NCBI RefSeq assembly: GCF_041381155.1
Contig: NC_091144.1
Coordinates: forward strand, 21,709,544 to 21,773,543
Length of the DNA: 64,000 nucleotides
Direction: 5' to 3'
DNA from: Argopecten irradians
Lineage: Eukaryota; Mollusca; Bivalvia; Pectinida; Pectinidae
The notes below the pieces were generated by a model. It saw only the letters and a program-made list of their open reading frames with translations. It was not told the DNA's origin and made no database searches. Positions 24,143 through 35,326 of the stretch are shown here, piece after piece. A program made the position numbers and the translations under genes. Position 1 is the first letter of the stretch, and every line of letters starts with the position of its first letter.

Positions 24143-24844
24143 ATGCTGAAACATGTCGTGCCCAGATCTCAGGATTACATTGATATAAAGTTAAAAACTG
24201 GAATCAAGATAAGGAAATCTCTCAGTGAACCAAAAGTATCGTCAGATGTAAAGATGACCTTGTCCATTCCAGACACAGAACAGAACTACAACAGTCTTAA
24301 TGTCCACGGGAAAATGTCGGAACGGAAGCTGGCTGTCATCAGGAGGAGGGCGGAAACTCTCCGACAGAGGGATAGGGAGATCCGGGCACGTCTAGGGAAA
24401 GTTCGCCGAAATAGGAAAGTAATAACAGAAGGATCAACGGGCAACAATGTGTGTCAGGAAGACAAGTTTACCGGAAATGGAGAATGTGTACAGCCGGAAA
24501 TACTTCCAAAGAGTGTTGACGCTGCTTCGACTAATACTATAGCACTAATGTTACAACATGAGACAAGAAGCGTAGATCATGAAGATCAAATAACTGACAT
24601 TGTAGTATGTGACAGTGAATCTTCTGACAACTGTGTCATTGCAGAGCAAGAAACCGGAAGTGACGTTGATAGAAAGTCCCAATTAGTGGGGTTGATTGAT
24701 TCAGACCATGTAGATAATGAACAATCCACGATCCCCGTGATCAAACGGAAGGCGTTTGTCGGAGAAAGGTTTCCAATGTCTACAGGTAAAATCCCGAAAT
24801 GCTCAAAGTGTATCGGGGGAAACAGGAAACGATTTCATTTATAG
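24143..24844 (+). pseudogene. Gene B, left-arm copy, frameshifted near its 3' end
   Basis: This is the same gene as 29772-30674 and encodes the same first roughly 220 residues. An extra G in the run near 24811-24815 (five Gs where the intact copy has four) then shifts the frame, ending at 24844 after 233 residues. The lost part (CxxC region onward, including LGxSPMRINK and VLKKD) is still present in another frame to 25046. One extra base in a homopolymer may be a sequencing error, an allele difference or a true null. The frame could start at 24098 without an ATG, but MLKHVV at 24143 matches the paralogue. Confidence 0.75.
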
Positions 24845-25383
24845 ACCTACCACACCGGAAGTGTTCTTGCTTCGAGAAAGTGTTTGTTTTACCGAACTTG
24901 TGTCTCCTGGGAACCTTGGTATCAGTCCGATGAGAATCAACAAAATGACAAAGAAAATTCGATCAGTTTCTAAGTTAACCTCGCATCTTACCCGGAGTGT
25001 GACTTTTTCAAGAAAAAGGATTTCGTCTGTGTTGAAGAAAGACTGACTCATCTGCGAAACTTGCTTACTTCTGCAATATGTGGTGTGACAATTAATTGTG
25101 AAGTTTAATTCATTCATAACTGATTCATTTTCATTAGTTCCCAGTATTTCAGGGAGAATTAAACAGGTGTTTAAGAAAGATATGAAATATAACGACAAAC
25201 ATTTTCTGTGCCTGATCATTAACATAACGACATCACAATCATTTATTGTACTATGTTACGAGACCTTTTGCGCAGTGCTCATTGGCAATGGTTTAGTTAT
25301 TTGTCTCTTAGTGCTATTCGTGATAGAAATGGAATGTAAGTGTCGTTTTATAATGAAAATGGTGCTAATATTTGCCTTTGTGA

Positions 25384-25389
25384 AATAAA
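25384..25389 (+). terminator. Polyadenylation signal of gene B (left arm)
   Basis: Overlapping aataaa hexamers about 340 bases after the intact-frame stop of gene B. The complement is kept near 29426-29435 in the mirror copy. The open frame in the 3' UTR (25098-25388) has no ATG start in either arm and is not called. Confidence 0.55.
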
Positions 25390-26287
25390 TAAAAAATGAG
25401 ATTTAAAACTATAAAATTATCGGGTCTTTTTCTTTTTATCCACCAAAAAACGTATTCAAAGTTGGAAGCTGCGGTTGCCAAGTCATTAAGAACACATTTT
25501 GTTTCAAAGTAAATTATCCTTCAAAGTAAAAGTTGCTGAATTTACCACCTGAATTTTGGTCCTATTTTCACTACAAATTTTGTTGGTATATCTTTTTCAT
25601 AATGCATAATGAAAAGATATTCAGCAAAATTTTGCAGCAAGAATAGGAAAAAAATGCGGATCGCAAATGCACTCAGCAATTTTGCTTTGAAAAATTATGT
25701 TTTAATGTGTAAAGTGTTCCGTCATTATTACTCTGGACTGCGAGCCGAACACACATCTTGAAGAGTTGTCGGATACGGGTGGTAGCTCTGTGGCTTTTCT
25801 AAGTGTACTCAAGCTTTTCTTTTTAACCTTAACTTGACACGTTCATTTATACGCCCAACTGCCTTTGCGAAATGGCTCTTTGAATGTCTTAGCCGACCAT
25901 CTCGTTATTCACTTGTAGAACTCCACCATAATCACAGTTAATTACTTGTTATCGCTATTTCTCAGAAAGTAACTGAAGGGAAAATTCCTATATTCCAATT
26001 TTGATATGTTTGATCCCCTAGGCCTCCCTTCCTCGATACTCCAGCGGGTTCCGATTCATCTTTACGAATCTCTTCACCCTGGGTCTAATCTCATAAAGAA
26101 ATAATTTGAAGGCTAGCTCAGCGGAAAACATCTGAACAATTCACAGGGCAGATAAAGATTTTCTTTGAAAGGACTCTCAGAGAGCCACGACGCGCTTACT
26201 TCAAAGCCACACAGTCAAATACGGTGAACCGATAAACGGCTCTTTTTATGTACATCAGTTGCCTCCAGTTTTACTATTATATATAGT

Positions 26288-26325
26288 CGAGGGGTGTAGA
26301 GATCGTAAGTGATCGGAACCCCTCG
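26288..26325. repeat. Small hairpin, cgaggggt...acccctcg
   Basis: An 8-base stem encloses gtagagatcgtaagtgatcg. A sister motif, ccaggggt...acccctgg with nearly the same loop, stands at 28754-28791, and its left-arm partner near 26040-26090 is degraded. The shared core gagatcgtaagtgatcggaa suggests the ends or core of a short palindromic repeat family. Confidence 0.6.
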
Positions 26326-26387
26326 AATATCGAGAATGCTAGGGTCCTTGTTGTGCATATTGCATTTTGACCAGTATGACCAGTTGC

Positions 26388-26482
26388 ATCGTCGAAGACC
26401 CACGGGTGATCGCACTACACAACGCTACGTATACACTTATTGTAGCGTAGTGTAGTGCGATCACCCGTGGGTCTCCGACGAT
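26388..26482. repeat. Nested hairpin near the palindrome centre
   Basis: Arms of about 40 bases (gacccacgggtgatcgcact and its exact complement inside) surround a 13-base loop, with one or two mismatches. The counterpart is at 28367-28454, where one side has lost about nine bases. Confidence 0.85.
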
Positions 26483-27462
26483 GGACCAGTTGAGGAAATC
26501 GAAACTTTCACAGCATTGACCTTATATTTTATAGCGTCCCAGAAACAAATGTGTTCAGTTCCCACGTCAACGTATTGACATGCAGCACTCGGTATTTTGA
26601 ACGAATATATAATATACGTAATCGGCCGCCTACTACAGTACTTTGGCACTATATTTTTCACTATATATTTCCTGTGTGTTTGGTGGTTTTTTTGTTGGTT
26701 TTTTATTTTTTTTATTTTTCTGATCTCGTCTATAGATCAATTTTTACCAAACTTGGCAAACAAATAGAAAAATTATGTACACTCTCAGCTCATAATATTT
26801 TTTTTTTTTAATTTTCCGATGATTCGTTTTAACAATATCACTTTTTTGTGTGCACCGCTTCAACTTTTTGACGTCATTTCCTTCATTGTTTTAACCAAAA
26901 ATGACAACGAAAAAGTGTTGCTTGCTGATAAGTCAAGGTTTTCAAAAAAAAAGGAAAAAAAAACACATAAAGTGAAATTATTATGTGCTGAAAGTGAAAG
27001 CATTTCTCACTGGGGGCCAACTCAATGAAAATGGATATTGTCATACATTTTTTTGTATTTGATGGATGGGCTGATGAGTATATATGACAGTCATGTGATT
27101 TTTTTTCCAAAATACCAGATTTGAAAAATTGTTAAAAAATCGGGATATTTAGCCTACTATAAAACAGAGAAAGGGACGACAGTCGCCATATTGGATTTTT
27201 TACCCCCACCTCGATTAAAGTTAATTTTTTCACAATAGTATACCTTTTTTCCTAGAGTCATAGTCACGCGTCAGTCCTCAGATAATCCATAATCACACAC
27301 ATACTATGCAAAAACATATAAACGATGTCTATATAGTCAAACGCAATATTTTAATCCAAAATTACCGGCGCTTTCTGACTTATGACATCGAAAGCAACGT
27401 CCTAGTAAAGAGCGACTAGAGTGACTTCCTCTGCAGTGTAATTGAATGGGTTTAATGAGAAA

Positions 27463-27516
27463 TATTCCGATACGTTTGTTTCGCGGAAAATTTGAATATT
27501 AAAACGTATCGGAATA
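27463..27516. repeat. Centre of the large inverted repeat
   Basis: tattccgatacgttt (27463-27477) is the complement of 27502-27516. The 24 bases between them are the only unpaired spacer. Outward of this point the two strands pair for more than 21 kb. Confidence 0.9.
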
Positions 27517-29425
27517 CCTCTGACTAAATCCATTGAATGACATTGCAGGGGAAGTCACTCTAATCGCTCTTCAATAGAACGTTGCTTTCGATGTCACAAG
27601 TCAGAAAGCGCCGGTAATTTTGGATTAAAATATTGCGTTTGACTATATAGACATCGTTTATATGCTTTTGCATGGTATGTGTGTAATTATGGATTATCGG
27701 AGGACTGATGCGTGATTATGACTCTAGGAAAAAAGGTATACTATTGTGAAAAAATTAACTTTAATCGAGGTGGGGGTAAAAAATCCAATATGGCGAGACT
27801 GTCGTCCCTTTCTCTTTTTAAAGTAAATATCCCGATTTGTTGATAATTTTTCAAATCTGGTATTTTTGGAAAAAAAATCACATGACTGTCATATATACTC
27901 ATCAGTCCATCCACCAAATACAAAAATGAATGACAACATCCATTTTCATTGAGTTGGCCCCAAAAAGTTGAAGCGGTGCACACAAAAAAGTGATATCAAG
28001 TTAAAACGAATCATATGGAAAATTAAAAAAAAAATATTATGAGCTGAGAGTGTACATAATTTTCTATTTGTTTGCCAAGTTTGGTAAAAATTGATCTATA
28101 GACGAGATCAGAAAAATAAAAAAAAATAAAAAAACCAAAAAATTTTTCCAACAAAAAAAACCAAAGCACATTTTGGAAAATATATAGTGAAAAATATAGT
28201 GCCAAAGTACTGTAGTAGGCGGCCGATTACGTATATTATATATTCGTTCAAAAATACCGAGTGCTGCATGTCAAATACGTTGACGTGGGAACTGAACACA
28301 TTTGTTTCTGGACGCTATAAAATATAAGGTCAATGCTGTGAAAGTTTCGATTTCCTCAACTGGTCCATCGTCGGAGATGATCGCACTACACTACGCTACA
28401 ATAAGTGTATACGTAGCGTTGTGTAGTGCGATCACCCGTGGGTCTTTCGACGATGCAACTGGTCATATTTGGTCAAAATGCAATATTTGCACAACAAGGA
28501 CCCTAGCATTCTCGATATTCGAGGGTTCCGATCACTTACGATCTCTACACCCCTCGACTATATATATAATAGTAAAACTGGAGGCAACTGATGTACATAA
28601 AAAGAGCCGTTTATCGGTTCACCCCGTATTTGACTGTAATGGCTTTGAAGTAGGGCGTCGCGCTCTCTGTAGTCTTCAAAGAAAATCTTTTCTGCCCTGT
28701 GATTGGTCAAATGTTTTCCGCTGAGCTGCCTTCCAATTTCATTATGAGATAGTCCAGGGGTGAAGAGATCGTAAGTGATCGGAACCCCTGGAGTATCGAG
28801 GAAGGGAGCCTAGGGGATCAAACATATCAAATTGGAATAAAGATCCCTTCAGTACTTTCTGAGAAATAGCAAAACAAGTATTAACCATGTGATGATGGTG
28901 GCCTATAGTGTATATCAGATGGTGGGCTAAAAATCAAAGGCCATTTCGCAAAGGCAGTGGGCGTTAAATGACGTGTCAAGTTAAGGTTTAAAGAAAAGCT
29001 GGAGTACACATAGAAAAGCCACTGAGCTACCACCCGTATCCGACAACTCTTCAAGATGTGTGTTCGGCTCGCAGTCCAGAGTAATATGACGGAACACTTT
29101 ACACATTAAAAAACATAATTTTTCAAAGCAAAATTGCTGAGTGCATTTGCGATCCGCATTTTTTTCCCTATTTCTTGCTGCAAAATCTTTTTGCTGAATA
29201 TCTTTTCATTATGCATTATGAAAAAAGATATACCAACAAAATTTGTAGTGAAAATAGGACCAAAATTCAGGTGGTAAATTTAGCAACTTTACTTTGAAGG
29301 ATAATTTACTTTGAAACAAAATGTGTTCTTAATGACTTGGCAACCGCAGCTTCCAACTTTGAATACGGTTTTTTGTGGATAAAAAGAAAAAGACCCGCTA
29401 ATTTTATAGTTTTAAATCTCATTTT
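27517..29425. other. Central region of the palindrome, right side, no gene
   Basis: Mirror of 25397-27477, again without a gene. ORFs such as 28302-28724 run through hairpins and are not supported. Hairpins lie at 28367-28454 and 28754-28791. Confidence 0.5.
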
Positions 29426-29771
29426 TTATTTATTTCACAAAGGCAAATATTAGCACCATTTTCATTATAAAACGACACTTACATTCCATTTCTATCACGA
29501 ATAGCACTAAGAGACAAATAACTAAACCATTGCCAATGAGCACTGCGCAAAAGGTCTCGTAACATAGTACAATAAATGATTGTGATGTCGTTATGTTCAG
29601 GCACAGAAAATGTTTGTCGATGTCGTCGATATTTCTATCTTTCTTAAACACCTGTTTAATTCTCCCTGAAATACTGGGAACTAATGAAAATGAATCAGTT
29701 ATGAATGAATTAAACTTCACAATTAATTGTCACACCACATATTGCAGAAGTAAGCAAGTTTCGCAGATGAG

Positions 29772-30674
29772 TCAGTCTTTCTTCAACACAGACGAAATCC
29801 TTTTTCTTGAAAAAGTCACACTCCGGGTAAGATGCGAGGTTAACTTAGAAACTGATCGAATTTTCCTTGTCATTTTGTTGATTCTCATCGGACTGACACC
29901 AAGGTTCCCAGGAGACACAAGTTCGGTAAAACAAACACTTTCTCGAAGCAAGAACACTTCCGGTGTGGTAGGTCTATAAATGAAATCGTTCCCTGTTTCC
30001 CCGATACACTTTGAGCATTTCGGGATTTTACCTGTAGACATTGGAAACCTTTCTCCGACAAACGCCTTCCGTTTGATCACGGGGATCGTGGATTGTTCAT
30101 TATCTACATGGTCTGAATCAATCAACCCCACTAATTGGGACTTTCTATCAACGTCACTTCCGGTTTCTTGCTCTGCAATGACACAGTTGTCAGAAGATTC
30201 ACTGTCACATACTACAATGTCAGTTATTTGATCTTCATGATCTACGCTTCTTGTCTCGTGTTGTAACATTAGTGCTATAGTATTAGTCGAAGCAGCGTCA
30301 ACACTCTTTGGAAGTATTTCCGGCTGTACACATTCTCCATTTCCGGTAAACTTGTCTTCCTGACACACATTGTTGCCCGTTGATCCTTCTGTTATTACTT
30401 TCCTATTTCGGCGAACTTTCCCTAGACGTGCCCGGATCTCCCTATCCCTCTGTCGGAGAGTTTCCGCCCTCCTCCTGATGACAGCCAGCTTCCGTTCCGA
30501 CATTTTCCCGTGGACATTAAGACTGTTGTAGTTCTGTTCTGTGTCTGGAATGGACAAGGTCATCTTTACATCTGACGATACTTTTGGTTCACTGAGAGAT
30601 TTCCTTATCTTGATTCCAGTTTTTAACTTTATATCAATGTAATCCTGAGATCTGGGCACGACATGTTTCAGCAT
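29772..30674 (-). CDS. Intronless gene B: basic protein of unknown family, 300 aa (right arm, intact)
   Basis: An uninterrupted 300-residue frame starts at MLKHVV, as in paralogue A. Conserved blocks in order: an N-terminal LKTGIK motif (18-23); EQNYN then the basic helix-like block (57-93, KMSERKLAVIRRRAETLRQR then DREIRARLGKVR); an unconserved acidic linker; AFVGERFP; IPKCSKC (CxxC); LLRESVCFTELVSP; LGVSPMRINK; and LTSHLTRSVTFS to the VLKKD end. Function is unknown. The basic blocks, Ser-Pro sites and lack of a signal peptide suggest a nuclear or cytoplasmic regulatory protein (inference). TATA box at 30830-30837. Divergent to gene A (35327). It is the undamaged version of 24143-24844. Confidence 0.82.
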   Translation of the reverse strand: MLKHVVPRSQDYIDIKLKTGIKIRKSLSEPKVSSDVKMTLSIPDTEQNYNSLNVHGKMSERKLAVIRRRAETLRQRDREIRARLGKVRRNRKVITEGSTGNNVCQEDKFTGNGECVQPEILPKSVDAASTNTIALMLQHETRSVDHEDQITDIVVCDSESSDNCVIAEQETGSDVDRKSQLVGLIDSDHVDNEQSTIPVIKRKAFVGERFPMSTGKIPKCSKCIGETGNDFIYRPTTPEVFLLRESVCFTELVSPGNLGVSPMRINKMTRKIRSVSKLTSHLTRSVTFSRKRISSVLKKD

Positions 30675-30829
30675 ATTGATAAGGTTTTGTAATATCTAGT
30701 AAAAGTCAGAGACGCTCACAACTCCTATATAACGTTAGATTTCACAGGCTGTTCACAACGTCTGGTATTGATAGTTTGAAATGTTGTAGATAATCCAGTG
30801 AATGATATTGAGAAGAAAAAGTGGACGCG

Positions 30830-30837
30830 CTTATATA
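30830..30837 (-). promoter_or_regulatory. TATA box of gene B (right arm)
   Basis: Complement of tatataag, about 155 bases upstream of the start at 30674, with the same pyrimidine-rich ccgttccg repeat beyond it. Confidence 0.65.
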
Positions 30838-31161
30838 CGGAACGGAACGGAAACGGCCATTGACACGAGTACAGTTCGCCTAGGGCAGTCATGTGGTCAG
30901 CGCACGCGAGTCGAGTCCCTCATGGGGATGGGCAGGTGACATTAATTATTGACATGACCATTTTACATATTGACCGTGTAATTAATTAGGATAAATAACG
31001 GGTGTACGGTTCTGTTTTTACAGGAAACGTACGGTGGTACGTACCTGTGACAACTAGAGTGGAACGTCGTAAATGGCAATTAGAGTGTAATGATAGAGAG
31101 ATACCAAGATTAGGACAATATTAATTGAACATGTCATCAAATTGGGTCTGTTTGAAATTAA

Positions 31162-31508
31162 TGATGCTACACCGCTGACGAATGGTATTTTTTGCTATCC
31201 ACAAATAGGAGAAGACAAGTTGTTATTTTTCTTCAGTTATTACAAAAGTTATTTATTTAACATCGCTGAAAAGTTTGCGCTTCTATTTTACTTTTAATTA
31301 TGTAAACAAATTAAACTAAAAAAAAATAATTTGTCCCGAAACAAATACATGGCACCATGTATTGAATGGTATGAAATACTGATTGTACAGTTGTACATGC
31401 ACCAAAAGCAAAATATTTTTTATATGTATTTTTGTGTTAATTAGACACATATACACAAATAAACATCACTATTGTTCAAATGACGATTTTCGTTTCTGTC
31501 GGCGGTGG
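31162..31508. mobile_element. TTAA MITE with one eroded end (right arm)
   Basis: The near end starts atgatgctacaccgctgacg after TTAA (31158-31161). The far end keeps ctgtcggcggtgg but has lost the last bases and the TTAA that the left-arm copy still has. The exact limit is approximate. Confidence 0.6.
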
Positions 31509-31799
31509 TTTGAGTTCTCATAAAATTAAGTAACATCTGGAAATATTGATTTAAAATTATTCTTTAAGTAACTGTGAAACAAATTTGATAAATTTGTTGA
31601 GTTATAATAGTTATAAGTTTACTGTTATTACTACACTCATATTCATTTCCATAACAATCTTAATAAATAAATGAAATGCTACATTTGTATTTATAATGCG
31701 GGTCGACTTATGTTTCCGGTGTCCTCTTAATAACCGTGCGGTACTTGACTATCACTATATATACCACACAGCGAAATAAACCTTCATTGTAACAAAGAT

Positions 31800-32414
31800 T
31801 TACACGGGGCATTTATCTTATGTTATAACACGGGGAAATTATCTAGTGTATTTACACTGGGGCATTTATCTAATGTTATAACACGGGGCATTTATCTAGT
31901 GTATAGACTACACGGGGCATTTAACTAGTTTACTAATGTTATAACACGGGGAAATTATCTAGTGTATTTACACTGGGCATTTATCTAATGTTATAACACG
32001 GGGCATTTATCTAGTGTATTTACACGGGGCATTTAACTAATGTTATAACACGGGGTATTTATCTAGTGTATTTACACGGGGCATTTATCTAATGTTATAA
32101 CACGGGGCATTTATCTAGTGTATTTACACACGGGACATTTAACTAATGTTATAACACGGGGAATTTATCTAGTGTTATAACACGGGGAATGTATCTAGTG
32201 TTATAACACGGGGAATTTATCTAGTGTTATAACACGGGGAATTTATCTAGTGTTATAACACAGGGAATTTATCTAGTGTTATAACACAGGGAATTTATCT
32301 AGTGTTATAACACGGGGCATTCATCTAGTGTTATAACACGGGGAATTTATCTAGTGTTATAATACGGGGAATTTATCTAGTGTTATAACACAGGGAATTT
32401 ATCTAGTGTTATAT
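31800..32414. repeat. 26-bp minisatellite, about 23 units (right arm)
   Basis: Units of the type ggggaatttatctagtgtta plus taacac. A variant block at about 31810-32150 alternates ggggcatttatct with agtgtatttacac. Another one to two units lie beyond the SINE-like repeat (32613-32670). The left arm has about 8-9 in total. Confidence 0.85.
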
Positions 32415-32612
32415 GGCACTAAAAAAGGGGGCAACGGTTCCGTTATACAAGAAGACATAACATGAATATACCGCAGTCTCCCAAAACACGCACCTCGCAC
32501 GGCATACACGCGGCCACACCGCGTGCATGGGGGGGCCGTCCTTACATGACCATAGCTGTTAATAGGACGTTAATTAAGCAACACAAACAAACAAACTAAA
32601 ACAAAAAACGGA
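32415..32612. repeat. SINE-like repeat inserted in a minisatellite (right arm)
   Basis: Reverse complement of 22651-22846 with the same internal motifs. The (caaa)n end is shorter and interrupted. Minisatellite units flank both sides. Confidence 0.6.
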
Positions 32613-33887
32613 CGAATGTATCTAGTGTTATAACACGGGGAATCTTAACATTGATCTAGTGTTATAACCTTGTTCTTAAGGCAGCCGAAAAAATTAGATC
32701 TTGTCGCGTTTATATCGTAATTTTAAATAAACTTATATCTTTTTTCACTCGGAACGTTTCGGCCCTCGGCCCCCATACGTTTACGAAACAAAAAATTCAA
32801 CATTTTCTTAAAAACAATAATAACAAATGAAAATTCATATCGATGTCCTAAAATGAGGTAACAACATTAAACAAATGCAAAATCAGCGGCGTAGCTAGGT
32901 TTTGGGAGTAGGGGGTATGAGGGGCTTCGCCCCGCCTCCTTCACCCCAGAAGTTGACTGAAAATTGTTACAATGTAGTAACCATTTTACCTCTATGGTAA
33001 CTATTAACGGGTATACGAATGGTTAAATTGAGGTCATGATATTTAGGTGATAACCATGGAAAAATATTACACAAAATTAGAACATCGGTAATTTTATATA
33101 CATATAATCGTAATATACTAGACTTCCCTGACCGGTGCTCGAACAAAAAGCACGGATTTTGGCTGTAAAAATAAAAATAATAAACAATGTTTGAATTTTG
33201 TGTTATTTTAACTGAGGACAAACTTGTGGCGAATATTTTCAACAAAATTAAAATTAAGTTCACGTGCTGCTTTGTTTACCACGGCGAGTCAAAGACTACT
33301 GTCAAAATGGCGGAAATTGCGTAAGAAGGGACCAGTACTCGAACACCTCAATCAATTAAATAAACATTTTATTGACTACAGCAGATTTTTCTACCTAATG
33401 CACACAACCTGTTCATATTCCACAAAAAACCCGTATATACTATTTCGTGAGTAATACACACGGAAATCATGGATTATCACCCGTTTTTAACGGGGCGGGA
33501 AGGAACCAAAATTGGAAAATTAACTTTTTGTTTTCGTTTCTAAAACCAAAAACATGTTGCAAGTGCTATTTTAGATGTTTTGCTATTATTTTAACATAAT
33601 TATTTGTTTTCAGAATATCTCTAACTTATTTTGGTAAAATGTAAGCGTTTGCCGATTCAAAATCCACATTTGCTTGAGGGATTTTGGTGAAGTCTAATAT
33701 TGTCTTCGACATGATTCAAACATAACCACATTTAACATTGGTAACCGGTGAATTTATAGATTATTCTACCTGAATGGCAAATCTTCACTAAGTCTTTCAA
33801 ATGTGCTGCACAAAGTTAAGTTAGTTATATTCTGCAGCGTTATGTGTTTCCACATGCACATATATTCTGACTGTACTAAAATGTTAC

Positions 33888-33920
<33 letters not shown>

Positions 33921-35132
33921 CATGGAGCATGCAAGCATGCACGGGCGCTACACCGCTGACGTCGGACATCGAAAATGTTCAGACAACGATTCCATATATA
34001 TTTTATAATCAGAGATCACATGATACAGATCGATATAGTGTTTGCCTCTTATAGGAGTTACCTCCCGTGAACCTATATCTGACTACTCTCGTTATTAGAT
34101 AAGAATTGTTTTATGAAAGATTGTTTAAAAATATAAAAGGCAGATATTGTCTGTATGTTTGATGGATATCCATAAATCATGGACATACATATACATATAC
34201 CAGCACGATTTGCTCATTTTAGCCAGAAGGAAAACGTAAACAAACACATGTGCGCTTACGCTAGTTACCTTGATCACCACGTGCAGGACGTGTGGACGTC
34301 AGTCACGTGATGCGATTCGGAATTCCGACAAAACCCGAAGGTACTGAACATGGCGGTGATTGAAGGCGTTTTATTCAAAACCAGGAATATATGATCCCTA
34401 GATTTCGGCTCTCTTACAGGCTGACATATGGTTTTGGGGAGCTTAATCATTAAGTTACATGTCCATGTTCAAATATCAAATATTAAAGCGACATATCGTT
34501 ACAATGAAAATTACCAGAAATACAACTTTAAAGAAGCTTTGTAATTTAAAGTTAAGAAAAACAAATCTTCAGTAATAGAATAATAGATGTATGGAATCAT
34601 TTCTGCAACATATATAATAGATGCAGATACAGTATACAACTTTGAAGCAATGTAAATAAACACTGGAAAACATTGATAAACATGTACTAGTTATCGATCA
34701 TTTCTTTATTTGTGTGTACATGTACATATATATATTGATGGTAGGGTATAGAGGCTTCCAGCCTACATCCATCAATTTCCTTAAAGATCCTAATAAATTT
34801 TATATTGTTTATGCGGTTAAGATCAGATTTATCAGACGAAATTTGAATTTACTGTCTGACAATGTCAACTGAGGACTCTAAATGCCATTCTTATTCTTCA
34901 TTGTTTATAGACACGAGTTTCCTGTGAAAAACATTCCGCCTCGGAAAACAAACCTGTTGTTTTACACTAATAACACAATATAGCCATATATCTATCGACG
35001 TGCCATGATGCCACGTGCCCACGAGGAACTAATTATAATTACCTCGTGTACATGCTGACCGCTGACCCGGCCCCCGGGCGTGTGCTACTCAAGATCAATG
35101 CCAATATAATGACAGTGCCGTGAAGGGTGCGG

Positions 35133-35139
35133 TATAAAA
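35133..35139 (+). promoter_or_regulatory. TATA box of gene A (right arm)
   Basis: tataaaa about 190 bases before the start codon at 35327. A cacgtg E-box is near 35012. Confidence 0.65.
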
Positions 35140-35326
35140 CCACGGCCGCTCCCAGAATTAAACATCACACTCTCTGCAATATTTCAAAGTCTTCTATAAA
35201 TTGTATACATTTCTGTTAAAAATCATCGCAATTAAGAAGTTGACTTTTCTGGAAAAGAATATATCAAATAGTGGACTTGTATCATCAAAACGTGTACGTA
35301 TATCACTATATATTATAGTTATAACC

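Larger units (their letters stand above)
6082..27477. repeat. Left arm of the large inverted repeat
   Basis: Order, orientation and sequence of everything in this arm are mirrored at 27502-48566. Paired landmarks include the 1.6-kb TIR element, the five-exon secreted-protein gene, intronless genes A and B, minisatellites and hairpins. Arms are typically a few percent different with many indels. The outer limit at 6082 is set only by the N gap that cuts the right arm. Confidence 0.9.
25397..27477. other. Central region of the palindrome, left side, no gene
   Basis: No coding exon. It holds nested hairpins at 26288-26325 and 26388-26482. Compared with the right side it carries many extra single bases at about 25850-26200, resembling read error. 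The sequence tatagatcaatttttacc near 26730 looks like an interspersed-repeat fragment. Confidence 0.5.
30838..35132. other. Divergent intergenic region between genes B and A (right arm)
   Basis: Mirror of 19037-23979 without the 1065-bp segment. It contains the eroded TTAA MITE (31162 to about 31508), the long 26-bp minisatellite, the SINE-like repeat and a T run (33894-33920). No gene is seen. Confidence 0.55.

Noticed and set aside
25098-25388. 96-codon ORF with a hydrophobic stretch, mirrored at 29430-29720
   Set aside because: It lies in the 3' UTR of gene B, has no ATG start (gtg) and differs by indels between arms. Likely chance.
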